A DNA stretch of 32,708 nt from contig JAGPVT010000044.1 of assembly GCA_018066865.1 (NCBI GenBank), positions 1-32,708 on the forward strand, written 5' to 3'. Source of the DNA: Marinobacter sp. Lineage in GTDB: Bacteria > Pseudomonadota > Gammaproteobacteria > Pseudomonadales > Oleiphilaceae. This document shows positions 16,285-26,888 of this stretch, in pieces. The translations under genes and the position numbers were made by a program. Positions within the stretch are counted from its first letter, which is position 1. Each line of letters opens with the position of its first letter. The notes under the pieces are model-generated. The model was not told the origin of the DNA. It was given only the letters and a program-made list of their open reading frames with translations, and ran no database searches.

Positions 16285-17676
16285 TCAGAAGATCCGATTC
16301 AGGCCGTTCAACGCAGCTACCCGATAAGCTTCCGCCATGGTCGGGTAGTTGAATGTTGTGTTGATAAAGTAATCGAGAGAATTGGCCTCGCCCTTCTGGT
16401 TCATGATCGCCTGGCCGATATGAACGATCTCGGCTGCCTGGTCTCCAAAGCAGTGTATGCCCAGAATCTGTCGGGTTTCACGGTGGAACAGGAGTTTCAG
16501 CATACCAACAGCTTCGCCGGTAATCTGTGCCCGGGCAAGGTCCTTGAAAAAAGCCTGACCGACTTCGTAGGGCACCTTGGCCTCTGTAAGCTCACGCTCG
16601 GTCTTGCCTACAGAACTGATCTCGGGAATTGTATAGATGCCCGTGGGTACGTCTGACACAAACCGGAAGTACTCATCCTGAACAATCGCCGAGGTTGCAG
16701 AGCGACCCTGGTCATAAGCGGCACTGGCGAGGCTTGGCCAGCCGATGACATCACCGACAGCGTAAATGTTTTCCACCTCAGTGCGATAGTGCTCATCCAC
16801 CGACAGTTGGCCGCGACCATTGGGAATCAGCCCGACCGCCTCAAGCCCGAGTTTATTGGTGTTCCCTGTTCTGCCATTACACCAGAGAAACGCATCCGCC
16901 CGGATCTTCTTGCCGGATTTCAGGGAGAGCACGATACCGTGATCATCACCATCCACAGACGCATACTCTTCGTTGTGGCGCACCAGCACACCATTATTGC
17001 GCAAGTGGTAGCTTAGAGCATCCGAGATTTCATCATCAAGGAATGACAATAGACGGCTGCCCGGGTTGATCAGATCAACTTTCACACCCAGACCAGCAAA
17101 GATAGACGCGTATTCCGAACCGATAACGCCGGCACCATAAATGACCAGCGTGCGAGGCGTATGAGACAGATTGAGAATCGTATCCGAGTTGTAGATCCGG
17201 TGATGGCGGAAATCCACATCAGGCGGCAGATAAGGGCGTGAGCCGGTCGCAATCACTACCTGTTTGAAGTTCAGTGTTTCGACAGACTTGTTACCGCGGA
17301 CTTCGAGCCGGTTGTTATCGAGAAACGACGCACGTCCGTTGATCAGATCCACACGGTTACGGGAGTAAAACTGGGTTCTTAATTTTACCTGTTTGCCGAT
17401 AACCTTCTGTGCGCTTTGCAGTACCCGGGGAAACGAGAACCAGCGGGGCTCTCCGATATCCCGGAACATCTGATTGGTGTTGAAGGTAATGATCTGCTTG
17501 ACCGAATGGCGCAAAGCCTTGGAAGGAATCGTGCCCCAATGGGTGCAGTTGCCTCCCACTGTGGGCTTGTCTTCAACGATAGCAACACGCTTTCCATGCT
17601 TCGTCGCATTCATTGCCGCACCTTCACCTGAAGGTCCAGCACCGATAACGACGACGTCGTAATGATGTTCCGCCAT
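16285..17676 (-). CDS. sthA: Soluble pyridine nucleotide transhydrogenase
   Basis: A 463-residue FAD flavoprotein, close to the usual 464-466 residues of SthA, that exchanges hydride between NADPH and NAD+. The FAD loop [13 protein letters not shown] (9-21) opens the protein. In the disulfide region it reads [15 protein letters not shown], with C44 but threonine at 49 in place of the second cysteine, as is typical of SthA as opposed to lipoamide or glutathione reductases. The NAD(P) loop [14 protein letters not shown] and the second FAD motif [13 protein letters not shown] are clear. AAGGAG lies 11 bases before the ATG. It follows nqrM by 65 bases on the same strand, with neither a clear promoter nor a terminator between, so it may be the last gene of the nqr transcript. 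Confidence 0.97.
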   Translation of the reverse strand: MAEHHYDVVVIGAGPSGEGAAMNATKHGKRVAIVEDKPTVGGNCTHWGTIPSKALRHSVKQIITFNTNQMFRDIGEPRWFSFPRVLQSAQKVIGKQVKLRTQFYSRNRVDLINGRASFLDNNRLEVRGNKSVETLNFKQVVIATGSRPYLPPDVDFRHHRIYNSDTILNLSHTPRTLVIYGAGVIGSEYASIFAGLGVKVDLINPGSRLLSFLDDEISDALSYHLRNNGVLVRHNEEYASVDGDDHGIVLSLKSGKKIRADAFLWCNGRTGNTNKLGLEAVGLIPNGRGQLSVDEHYRTEVENIYAVGDVIGWPSLASAAYDQGRSATSAIVQDEYFRFVSDVPTGIYTIPEISSVGKTERELTEAKVPYEVGQAFFKDLARAQITGEAVGMLKLLFHRETRQILGIHCFGDQAAEIVHIGQAIMNQKGEANSLDYFINTTFNYPTMAEAYRVAALNGLNRIF

Positions 17677-17741
17677 GCGCGCAGTGACTCCTTATCTACG
17701 TCGTGAAAAAGTAATTGTGATTATTGGGAATCCGCCAGCCT

Positions 17742-17993
17742 TTACTGCTTGCGACCCGCTTTGCTCGCATCGTAGGCCAGTTCTTCGGGCGCTACGGCCT
17801 CTGAAGCCACACGCTGGCTTTCCTCTTCGCACTTCTGGGTGTTGCCACCGCAAATATCACAGGACGAACTGATGCCTAGCGCACCGATACCGCCACAGGT
17901 GCCGCTGATCGGCTTGCGACCAAAAATGACGCCAACAGCCATGCCGGCTACCAGCAGAACCACAATCAATAAAACCAGAAGAAAGGTACCCAT
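17742..17993 (-). CDS. nqrM: Na+-NQR maturation protein NqrM
   Basis: An 83-residue membrane protein needed for assembly of Na+-NQR, thought to deliver iron to the Fe site between NqrD and NqrE. One N-terminal membrane helix (about 3-24) is followed by a cysteine-rich stretch with C33 in SGTCGG, C45 and C48 in SSCDICGG, and C55 in QKCEEE, the four conserved cysteines of the family (formerly DUF539). A charged tail ends the protein. It lies 12 bases after apbE in the nqr operon, the usual place in gammaproteobacteria. Confidence 0.95.
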   Translation of the reverse strand: MGTFLLVLLIVVLLVAGMAVGVIFGRKPISGTCGGIGALGISSSCDICGGNTQKCEEESQRVASEAVAPEELAYDASKAGRKQ

Positions 17994-18005
17994 GTTGCGC
18001 TCCCC

Positions 18006-19058
18006 TTACTGAGTAACGTAGGACGAAAACGCCGGAGTCTGATGTCCCTCAAACCCGTTTTCCGTCCGGATAATAAAATAGGCGGGGATATTCTCCCTCG
18101 TTGCGAGCGCACTCGCGCGCTCATAACCCATCACCGTGAAACCGGTTGCCAGTGCATCGGCGGTCATGCTGTCATCTGCGATAACCGTTACAGAAGCCAG
18201 ATGATGCGCTATCGGCTGTCCGGTTCCAGGGTCTATTGTATGGGAGAAACGGCGCCCTTCCGATTCGTAATAGTTACGATAGTCTCCGGAGGTGGCCATC
18301 GCCCGGGAAGGCAGTGAGACAACAAGGTTTACCCTATGCTCTGTGCTTTCCACCGGCTGTTCAATAGCAAGCCTCCACACGTTGCCGTCAGGCTTCTTCC
18401 CGCTGGTGCGGATTTCCCCGCCAATTTCGACAAGATACGCTTCTATGCCTTCGCTATCGAGATAACGGGCCACTACATCAACACCATAACCTTTTGCGAT
18501 CGCAGAGAGATCGATGTATTGGGGCACGTCCGCCTTTACCGCGGGCGGCTCAGGCCGGAACGCAAGATGCTCGTAACCCGTTGTGGCCAGGGCTCGAGCC
18601 AGGCTCTCTTCAGAAGGAATCTGTTCAGGCCTTGCATCTGGCCCGAAGCCCCAGAGATTCACTACCGGCCCGATGGTCACGTCAAACGCGCCGTCTGTCA
18701 GCCGCGAAATCTCATCTGCTCTGGCCAACACTTCAAAAAGTCCATCCGACACAGGAATCCAGTCCGATTGATCGTCCCGGCGATTCAGTTTTGACAGCTC
18801 CGAATCCTCTCGCCAGGTCGACATGGACACATCAACACCTTCAAGAGTTTCGTCGATGCCTTTGGCCAGCGCCTCAAGCTTTCCGTGATCTTCCGGTAAG
18901 ACAACGCTGATATGGTAGCTGGTACCAAATGCAGGCCCCGAAATCTCCCAGACTTCTTCATCTGGCTGAAACGAGCAACCCGCCAGGGCCGCCAGTGTCA
19001 GCATCATGAAGACGCTGGCAAAGGCCACCCGGGCGGGTTGTAACATACGGGATGTCAT
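18006..19058 (-). CDS. apbE: FAD:protein FMN transferase
   Basis: A 350-residue lipoprotein that attaches FMN covalently to threonines of NqrB and NqrC, using FAD as donor. A lipobox LAGC puts the lipidated cysteine at C28 after a hydrophobic signal segment. Family motifs are FGTSYHISV, MSTWREDSELSKLNR, VTIGPVVNLWGFGP, IDLSAIAKGYGVD, YLVEIGGEIRTSG and the metal-site region FSHTIDPGTGQPI followed by SMTADALATGFTVMG. It lies between nqrF (9 bases) and nqrM (12 bases) and serves the flavinylation sites seen in nqrB and nqrC of the same operon. Confidence 0.96.
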   Translation of the reverse strand: MTSRMLQPARVAFASVFMMLTLAALAGCSFQPDEEVWEISGPAFGTSYHISVVLPEDHGKLEALAKGIDETLEGVDVSMSTWREDSELSKLNRRDDQSDWIPVSDGLFEVLARADEISRLTDGAFDVTIGPVVNLWGFGPDARPEQIPSEESLARALATTGYEHLAFRPEPPAVKADVPQYIDLSAIAKGYGVDVVARYLDSEGIEAYLVEIGGEIRTSGKKPDGNVWRLAIEQPVESTEHRVNLVVSLPSRAMATSGDYRNYYESEGRRFSHTIDPGTGQPIAHHLASVTVIADDSMTADALATGFTVMGYERASALATRENIPAYFIIRTENGFEGHQTPAFSSYVTQ

Positions 19059-19067
19059 CTGAAAGGT

Positions 19068-20294
19068 TTAGCCTCCGAAGTCATCCAGCATGATGTTCTC
19101 GTCTTCGACACCCATATCTTTCAGCATCTTGATAACCGACGCGTTCATGATAGGAGGCCCACACATGTAGAACTCACAGTCTTCAGGCGCAGGGTGATCC
19201 TTCAGGTAGTTTTCATAGAGTACATTGTGAATAAAGCCCGTCGGGCCTTCCCAGTTGTCCTCAGGCTGCGCGTCAGACAGGGCAACATGCCATTCGAAGT
19301 TATCGTTCTCTTCGGCAAGCCCGTCGAAGTCTTCCACGTAGAACATCTCACGGACGCTTCGCGCACCGTACCAAAAGCTGATCTTGCGCTTGGAATTCAG
19401 GCGCTTGAGCTGGTCAAAGATGTGGGAGCGCATGGGCGCCATGCCGGCGCCACCACCGATGAACACCATTTCCGCCTCGGTTTTCTTGGCGAAAAACTCA
19501 CCAAATGGTCCCATTACCGTCACCTTGTCACCCGGCTTAAGGTCAAACACGTAGCTGGACATAATGCCCGGCAGGTGATCAGTACCCGGAGGCGGAGTGG
19601 CAATACGGATATTGAACTTGAGAACGCCCTTCTCTTCCGGATAGTTCGCCATGGAATAGGCGCGAATCGTCTCTTCCTTGTTGATGGCCTTGTAGCGCCA
19701 GATATCCAGCTTGTCCCAATCACCGTGGAACTCATCTTCAATAATAAAATCCTTGAAGTTGATTTCGTAAGGAGGACATTCCAATTGAACGTAACCGCCA
19801 GCGCGGAAATCAACTTCTTCGCCTTCCGGCAGTTTGAGTACCAGTTCTTTGATGAAGGTGGCCACGTTGTGGTTGGAGACAACCTCACATTCCCACTTCT
19901 TGACGCCAAAGAACTCTTCAGGCACCTCAATTTTCATGTCCTGCTTGACCGGAACCTGGCACGACAGTCGCCAGCCTTCCTTCTCTTCACGATTCGTGAA
20001 GTGGGTTTTTTCCGTAGCCAGCATGGCACCGCCGCCTTCAAACACCTTGCACTTGCACTGCGCACAGGTACCGCCGCCGCCACAGGCTGACGACAGGAAA
20101 ATCCCGCTGCCCGCCAAGGTACTCAAAAGCTTGCCCCCGGCTTCCGTTTTCACGGTGTGTTCCGGATCGTCATTGATTTCGATGGTCACATCACCGGTGC
20201 TTACCAGTTTGGATCTCGCCGCGAGGATGATCGCCACAAGCGCCAGAACGATAACGGTGAACATGACCACGCCGAGTATTATTTCTGTATACAT
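19068..20294 (-). CDS. nqrF: Na+-NQR subunit F
   Basis: A 408-residue subunit (V. cholerae NqrF 408) that takes electrons from NADH. It has an N-terminal membrane anchor (about 5-27), a 2Fe-2S ferredoxin-type domain with C71, C77, C80 and C112 as cluster ligands, and a ferredoxin-NADP-reductase-like part. In that part RAYSMANYP binds FAD, and [13 protein letters not shown] and YMCGPPIMN belong to the NADH-binding lobe. The C-terminal LDDFGG is conserved. The spacing to nqrE is 37 bases, the largest inside the operon. Confidence 0.98.
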   Translation of the reverse strand: MYTEIILGVVMFTVIVLALVAIILAARSKLVSTGDVTIEINDDPEHTVKTEAGGKLLSTLAGSGIFLSSACGGGGTCAQCKCKVFEGGGAMLATEKTHFTNREEKEGWRLSCQVPVKQDMKIEVPEEFFGVKKWECEVVSNHNVATFIKELVLKLPEGEEVDFRAGGYVQLECPPYEINFKDFIIEDEFHGDWDKLDIWRYKAINKEETIRAYSMANYPEEKGVLKFNIRIATPPPGTDHLPGIMSSYVFDLKPGDKVTVMGPFGEFFAKKTEAEMVFIGGGAGMAPMRSHIFDQLKRLNSKRKISFWYGARSVREMFYVEDFDGLAEENDNFEWHVALSDAQPEDNWEGPTGFIHNVLYENYLKDHPAPEDCEFYMCGPPIMNASVIKMLKDMGVEDENIMLDDFGG

Positions 20295-20331
20295 GGTCTC
20301 GCCTTTTCGTTAAACCGAATCACCGGATGAG

Positions 20332-20943
20332 TTACAGGGAAATCCCAGAGAAAGACATGAAGCCAAGGGACATCAGACCAACGGTAATGAAGGTGATACC
20401 CAGGCCACGCAGTCCATTCGGAACATCGCTGTACTTCAGCTTTTCACGGATACCGGCCAGGGCAATAATGGCCAGAGCCCAGCCCACGCCAGCGCCAAAA
20501 CCATAAACCACACTTTCACCAAACGTATAGTCCCGCTCCACCATGAACAGCGCAGCGCCCAGGATCGCGCAGTTCACTGTAATCAGCGGCAGGAACACGC
20601 CCAGTGCGGCGTATAGTGCCGGGATGTATTTGTCCAGAATCATTTCCATGATCTGAACGATGGCCGCGATAACGCCGATGTAGGTAATCAACCCAAGGAA
20701 GCTCAGGTCCACATTAGGCAAACCTGCCCAGGACAGCGCGCCTTCACGAAGAATATTGTTGTAGATCAGGTTGTTGACCGGCACGGTCAACGTAAGAACC
20801 ACAACAACGGCAATACCAAGGCCCGTCGCCGCTTCAATTTTCTTGGAAATGGCAAGAAACGTACACATCCCCAGGAAGAACGCGAGCGCCATATTCTCAA
20901 TGAAAATCGCCTTGAGAAGCAGACTGATATAATGCTCGATCAT
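20332..20943 (-). CDS. nqrE: Na+-NQR subunit E
   Basis: A 203-residue integral membrane subunit with six predicted helices, homologous to NqrD and lying in inverted membrane topology to it. Cysteines in FFLGMCTFL (C27) and [10 protein letters not shown] (C125) are the conserved pair that helps hold the iron site shared with NqrD. The stretch [17 protein letters not shown] is typical of the family. Its ATG overlaps the nqrD stop by one base. Confidence 0.98.
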   Translation of the reverse strand: MIEHYISLLLKAIFIENMALAFFLGMCTFLAISKKIEAATGLGIAVVVVLTLTVPVNNLIYNNILREGALSWAGLPNVDLSFLGLITYIGVIAAIVQIMEMILDKYIPALYAALGVFLPLITVNCAILGAALFMVERDYTFGESVVYGFGAGVGWALAIIALAGIREKLKYSDVPNGLRGLGITFITVGLMSLGFMSFSGISL

Positions 20944-21608
20944 CAGAAGGCCTCCTTATGGGTGTGGCGGGACAATTTGTAGTCCGGCTCTTCTATCTGC
21001 TCAGGCATCCAGGTACGCAGACCCCAGATCGCAAGGCCAATAATGAAAAAAGCACTCGGCGGCAACAACAGCAGGCCGTTGGTGATATACCAGCCACCTT
21101 CGTTTACCGGAGACAGCAAGGTGACCCCGAACAGTGAGCCGGCACCCAGAAGCTCGCGGAAAAAGGCCACAAACAGCAGCATGACCGAGTAGCCCAGACC
21201 GTTACCGATGCCATCCAGGAAGCTCAGCCAGGGGCCGTTTTTCATGGCAAAGCCTTCGGCACGCCCCATAACAATACAGTTGGTTATGATCAGACCAACG
21301 AATACGGAGAGCTGTTTACTGATCTCGTAGGCATAGGCCTTGAGTATCTGATCAACCACGATGACCAGGGAGGCGATAATGGTCATCTGTACGATGATCC
21401 GGATACTTGCCGGGATCTGGGTACGAACCAGCGACACAGCCAGGTTGGAAAACGCGGTAACAGCGATAACCGACAGGCTCATAACGATGGTGACGTTCAT
21501 GCTCGTGGTTACGGCAAGCGCTGAACAGATACCAAGGATCTGGAGCCCAATCGGGTTATTACTGAATATCGGTTCAAAAAGAACCTGTTTGGCGGTTATT
21601 TCGGCCAT
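20943..21608 (-). CDS. nqrD: Na+-NQR subunit D
   Basis: A 221-residue integral membrane subunit with about six helices, paralogous to NqrE. Conserved cysteines are in [11 protein letters not shown] (C28) and [15 protein letters not shown], which complete the intramembrane iron site with NqrE. The gene begins two bases after nqrC and overlaps nqrE by one base, so translation is tightly coupled. Confidence 0.98.
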   Translation of the reverse strand: MAEITAKQVLFEPIFSNNPIGLQILGICSALAVTTSMNVTIVMSLSVIAVTAFSNLAVSLVRTQIPASIRIIVQMTIIASLVIVVDQILKAYAYEISKQLSVFVGLIITNCIVMGRAEGFAMKNGPWLSFLDGIGNGLGYSVMLLFVAFFRELLGAGSLFGVTLLSPVNEGGWYITNGLLLLPPSAFFIIGLAIWGLRTWMPEQIEEPDYKLSRHTHKEAF

Positions 21609-21610
21609 GA

Positions 21611-22414
21611 TCAGACCTCCCCTTCGCGAAGTTTCTTGAGGAACGGCGCGTAACCCCGGTCGCCCATCCAGTAGTTAACCAATTGCTGAACGCCACGACT
21701 GGTCAGCGTCGCACCGGAGAGCGCGTCGACCTTGTGTTCTTTGTCAGCGGTGTTGGCACCTACACCACCTTTAATCAGGCGGATCTGTGGCTTGTAGGTG
21801 TCCTCACCGTAAAGTTTCTTCCCTACCCACTGGGATTTCCAGCGCGGGTTGTCCACTTCTCCCCCGAGACCCGGTGTTTCTGCGTGGGCGTAAAAGCCCA
21901 GCCCCTCAATGGTGTTCAAATCCCCTTCAAGCGACATGAAGCCATAAAGAGTGGACCAGAGACCATAACCGTGAATCGGCAGCACCACACGCTTAAGATT
22001 CCCATTCTCGCTCAGAGTGTAAACTTTGGCGACATTAGGGCGGTGCTTGATACCAGCCTTATCTTCAGAGGCCGGAATCATGGTAGACATCATGGGGTCT
22101 GACGCGGATTTGTACATGTCGTACTTCATGGGATCTTTTACACCCACAGAAGACGGCTCCACGTAGTCACCAGTGTCCAGATCTACCAAACGCACTTCAA
22201 ATTGCGAAAATATATTTTCGATTTCTTCGGCACCCGCTCCCTCGGGAAGCATTCCTGATGCAGACAGAATGTTGGTTTTGATATCCAGGTTCTGGTTCTT
22301 GATCTGCGCCGGGCGGAGCACCACCGCTGCAGTGGAAACCACAATGGAGAACACAATACTCAGTACCAGAGCAACAATCAGCGTTCTGGAGACGGTTTCT
22401 TTAGCTTTAGCCAC
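21611..22414 (-). CDS. nqrC: Na+-NQR subunit C
   Basis: A 267-residue subunit with one N-terminal membrane helix (about 9-33) and a periplasmic FMN-binding domain. The ApbE flavinylation motif [10 protein letters not shown] ends the domain, with T236 as the predicted FMN-bearing residue. [19 protein letters not shown] and [11 protein letters not shown] are typical of NqrC. The start is GTG at 22414 inside the nqrB end (8-base overlap), with GAGG upstream. Confidence 0.98.
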   Translation of the reverse strand: MAKAKETVSRTLIVALVLSIVFSIVVSTAAVVLRPAQIKNQNLDIKTNILSASGMLPEGAGAEEIENIFSQFEVRLVDLDTGDYVEPSSVGVKDPMKYDMYKSASDPMMSTMIPASEDKAGIKHRPNVAKVYTLSENGNLKRVVLPIHGYGLWSTLYGFMSLEGDLNTIEGLGFYAHAETPGLGGEVDNPRWKSQWVGKKLYGEDTYKPQIRLIKGGVGANTADKEHKVDALSGATLTSRGVQQLVNYWMGDRGYAPFLKKLREGEV

Positions 22415-23615
22415 GAGCGAGCCTCCGTTTGATGTTTGCCTGAACTACGTAATGGTCCATAAGCGGAGCGAACAGGTTAGCGAACAGTATCGCCAGCATG
22501 ATGCCTTCCGGAAAAGCCGGGTTAACCACCCGGATAAGGATAGTCATTACACCCACCAGAATGCCGAAGCACCAGCGACCGGTATTGGTCATTGCCGCAG
22601 AGACCGGATCAGTCGCCATGAACATCATACCGAAGGCAAAGCCACCCATAACCAGATGCCAGTGGGCCGGAACCGCAAACATCATGTTGGTCTCGGAGCC
22701 GACAATATTGAACATAAGAGATGTAGCGATCATACCGACCAGCACACCACCCACTATCCGGTAACTGGCGATTCGCATACCGATCAGGATCAGACCACCG
22801 ATCAGCACAGCCACTGTGGAGGTTTCGCCCATAGAACCCTGAATAGAACCCATGAATGCGTTCATCCAACCGATACTATCGTTCAGCGCCGCAAGGCCGC
22901 CGCTTGCCGCCGTACTCAGAGCTGTTGCTCCACTGAAACCGTCAACCGCGGTCCAAACAGCATCGCCAGAGATCTGTGCAGGGTATGCAAAGTACAGGAA
23001 TGCACGACCAGTCAGCGCCGGGTTCAGGAAGTTTTTGCCGGTACCGCCGAAAACTTCCTTACCGATTACGATACCGAAGGTAATACCCAGAGCGACCTGC
23101 CAAAGCGGGATCGTCGGCGGGCAAATCAACGCGAACAGGATCGAGGATACGAAGAAGCCTTCATTCACCTCGTGACGACGCACGGTGGCGAATAGCACTT
23201 CCCAGAAGCCACCAACCACGAAGGTAACGGCGTAAACAGGAATGAAGTAAGCCATCCCGTAAACGAAATTATCCCAGACACCAGCGCCAGCACCTGTAAC
23301 CGCCAGGGCTTGTATGAAAGCTGCACGCAGACCGCCGTCAGCTATCAACGCATCCGGATTGGACGCCAGAAAGCTGTTGGCCTGGAAGCCAATGTTCCAC
23401 ATACCAAAGAACATCGCCGGGAAGGTACACATCCAGACCGTGATCATGATGCGTTTGAGATCAACGCCATCGCGCACGTGCGAAGTTGTGGACGTTACCG
23501 AACTGGGCGTATAGAAAATGGTATCAGCGGCTTCGTACAGAGCATACCAGCGCTCGTACTTGCCACCTTTTTCAAAATGATGCTCGATTCCATCGAGAAA
23601 CTGTCTGATAGCCAT
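22407..23615 (-). CDS. nqrB: Na+-NQR subunit B
   Basis: A 402-residue membrane subunit with around ten helices that holds the sodium path, a riboflavin and a covalent FMN. The flavinylation motif [10 protein letters not shown] gives T231 as the ApbE target. Other family stretches are [42 protein letters not shown] and [13 protein letters not shown]. It starts four bases after the nqrA stop and overlaps nqrC by eight bases. Confidence 0.98.
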   Translation of the reverse strand: MAIRQFLDGIEHHFEKGGKYERWYALYEAADTIFYTPSSVTSTTSHVRDGVDLKRIMITVWMCTFPAMFFGMWNIGFQANSFLASNPDALIADGGLRAAFIQALAVTGAGAGVWDNFVYGMAYFIPVYAVTFVVGGFWEVLFATVRRHEVNEGFFVSSILFALICPPTIPLWQVALGITFGIVIGKEVFGGTGKNFLNPALTGRAFLYFAYPAQISGDAVWTAVDGFSGATALSTAASGGLAALNDSIGWMNAFMGSIQGSMGETSTVAVLIGGLILIGMRIASYRIVGGVLVGMIATSLMFNIVGSETNMMFAVPAHWHLVMGGFAFGMMFMATDPVSAAMTNTGRWCFGILVGVMTILIRVVNPAFPEGIMLAILFANLFAPLMDHYVVQANIKRRLARG

Positions 23616-23619
23616 CGTA

Positions 23620-25158
<1,539 letters not shown>

Positions 25159-25162
25159 TTAA

Positions 25163-25194
25163 CAAAAAACCCGGCGACTTCCGGCGCCGGGTTT
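25163..25194 (-). terminator. Intrinsic terminator of gap
   Basis: On the minus strand a 10-bp GC-rich stem (arms 25185-25194 and 25167-25176, AAACCCGGCG paired with CGCCGGGTTT) with an eight-base loop runs straight into a T6 tract. It lies 36 bases after the gap stop codon and separates gap from the nqr promoter. Confidence 0.9.
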
Positions 25195-25229
25195 CTGGAA
25201 CTGACAGCGCCAATTCTGACGCACTGAAT

Positions 25230-26699
25230 TCAGTCGCGTGTGCGCTTCGGAAAGATGGGGTAATCGATACCCGCCATCTGGCTTACAACCCGAATCACCT
25301 GCGCGCTGTACCCGAATTCGTTGTCGTACCACACGTAGAGAATCAGGCGCTTGCCCGCGGCAATCGTGGCTTGCGCATCAACAACACCGGCATGGCGTGA
25401 ACCAACGAAATCTGTGGACACCACTTCCGGAGAGTTCACAAAATCGATCTGCTTCTGCAGCTCAGAGTGCAAAGCCATCTCACGCAGGTAATCATTGACG
25501 CTTTCTACATCAACCTCTTTCTTCAGATTGAGGTTCAGGATCGCCATGGAAACATTCGGCGTAGGCACCCGGATAGCATTCCCCGTGAGCTTTCCTTTCA
25601 GCTCAGGAAGCGCTTTTGACACCGCCTTTGCCGCTCCCGTCTCGGTAATTACCATGTTCAGCGCGGCACTCCGGCCACGACGACTGCCTTTATGGTAGTT
25701 ATCGATCAGGTTCTGGTCGTTGGTGTAAGAGTGGACCGTCTCAACATGGCCGTCTTCAATGCCGTACTCATCGTAAATTGCTTTCAGAACCGGAGTAATG
25801 GCGTTGGTGGTGCATGAGGCTGCCGACAGAATCTTGTCTTCGTCGGTAATCCAGTCGTTATTAATGCCGTAAACGATGTTCTTGATATCGCCTTTGCCCG
25901 GCGCCGTCAGCATAACGCGGCTCACGCCCTTGGACTTGAGGTGCAGGCCCAAGCCCTCTTCGTCACGCCAAATACCGGTGTTATCAATTACAATGGCATT
26001 GTTAATGCCATACTGGGTGTAATCCACCTTGTCCGGGCCGTCTGAATAGATCACCTTGATGAAGTTACCGTTGGCAATCAGCGCAGACTCTTTCTCGTCG
26101 ACGCGAATGGTGCCATCAAAAGGACCGTGTACAGAATCGCGACGCAGCAGGCTGGCGCGCTTTTGCAGATCGTTTTCGGCGCCACCCTGGCGAACCACAA
26201 TCGCTCGCAAGCGGAGGTTATTGCCACCACCTGCCTTTTCAATGAGGATGCGAGCGAGCAGGCGCCCGATACGCCCGAAGCCATAAAGCACAACGTCTTT
26301 AGTGCCGTTGCTGGCATCTTCTTCCGACTGGGAAGGATACTGACCAATCACCGGCCCGATTTCTTTTTTCAGAAACTCGACCAGGTCACCACCTTCTTCC
26401 TTGAACTTTACCGCCAGCTTGCCGATGTCAACGTGCGCGCGCCCGAGATCCATCTGATCCATGGCTTGCAGTAGAGGAAGAGTGTCGTGCACAGACAGCT
26501 CACTTTGTTCCACCTGACGCACGTATCTGTGAGCGCGAATAATATCGATCACCGACTGATTGATAATCGCACGACCGTATACGGAGGTAACAACGTTGTT
26601 TTTCCGGTAAAGACGGCCAATCAGCGGAATCATAGCCTCCGCAGTAGATTCTCTGTCCATCCAGTTGGACAGGCACTGGTTCATCTGTTCGTGACTCAC
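25230..26699 (-). CDS. gap: Glyceraldehyde-3-phosphate dehydrogenase, N-terminally extended type
   Basis: A 489-residue enzyme of the long GAPDH type known from Pseudomonas and Marinobacter, against about 335 residues for standard GAPDH. The first ~130 residues are an extra domain (LSNWMDRESTAEAMIPLIGRLYRK, then SVYGRAIINQS). The usual fold follows: Rossmann loop YGFGRIGRLLAR (about 139-150), catalytic C296 in SAASCTTNAI, ETVHSYTNDQN with the active-site histidine, HKGSRRGRSAALNMV and WYDNEFGYS. I chose GTG 26699, with GGGG 8 bases upstream; another GTG at 26723 is in frame but has no ribosome site. It oxidises or forms glyceraldehyde-3-phosphate with NAD(P); the extended type is often tied to gluconeogenic growth. 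It is divergent from mfd, has its own terminator, and sits upstream of nqr. Confidence 0.95.
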   Translation of the reverse strand: MSHEQMNQCLSNWMDRESTAEAMIPLIGRLYRKNNVVTSVYGRAIINQSVIDIIRAHRYVRQVEQSELSVHDTLPLLQAMDQMDLGRAHVDIGKLAVKFKEEGGDLVEFLKKEIGPVIGQYPSQSEEDASNGTKDVVLYGFGRIGRLLARILIEKAGGGNNLRLRAIVVRQGGAENDLQKRASLLRRDSVHGPFDGTIRVDEKESALIANGNFIKVIYSDGPDKVDYTQYGINNAIVIDNTGIWRDEEGLGLHLKSKGVSRVMLTAPGKGDIKNIVYGINNDWITDEDKILSAASCTTNAITPVLKAIYDEYGIEDGHVETVHSYTNDQNLIDNYHKGSRRGRSAALNMVITETGAAKAVSKALPELKGKLTGNAIRVPTPNVSMAILNLNLKKEVDVESVNDYLREMALHSELQKQIDFVNSPEVVSTDFVGSRHAGVVDAQATIAAGKRLILYVWYDNEFGYSAQVIRVVSQMAGIDYPIFPKRTRD

Positions 26700-26744
26700 G
26701 GTAGGGACCCCTATGTTTCGCACGTGGAATAATTAAGGTCGGGC

Positions 26745-26773
26745 ATTATCCAACTTAAAGCGACCAACGGCAA
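26745..26773 (-). promoter_or_regulatory. Candidate promoter of gap
   Basis: On the minus strand TTGCCG (26768-26773) and GATAAT (26745-26750) are 17 bases apart. The predicted start is near 26738, leaving a leader of about 39 bases before the GTG at 26699. Confidence 0.45.
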
Positions 26774-26808
26774 ATACGAACTGGCACGGACATCGTACAT
26801 TTGCCGCC

Positions 26809-26837
26809 ATGACACCACCACCCGCCGGCGTTAGAAT
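26809..26837 (+). promoter_or_regulatory. Candidate promoter of mfd
   Basis: ATGACA (26809-26814, five of six consensus bases) and TAGAAT (26832-26837, five of six) are spaced by 17 bases, about 52 bases before the mfd ATG. Confidence 0.5.
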
Positions 26838-26888
26838 CGCCACCTTACCGGCCCCCTCATCACCCACAGCAGGAGAACACGACTGCCC

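Noticed and set aside
19194..20090. 298-codon open frame on the plus strand opposite nqrF
   Set aside because: It is antisense to a strongly conserved gene and has no recognisable domain.
22173..23195. 340-codon open frame on the plus strand opposite nqrB and nqrC
   Set aside because: It is His/Thr-rich, low-complexity shadow translation of two conserved genes.
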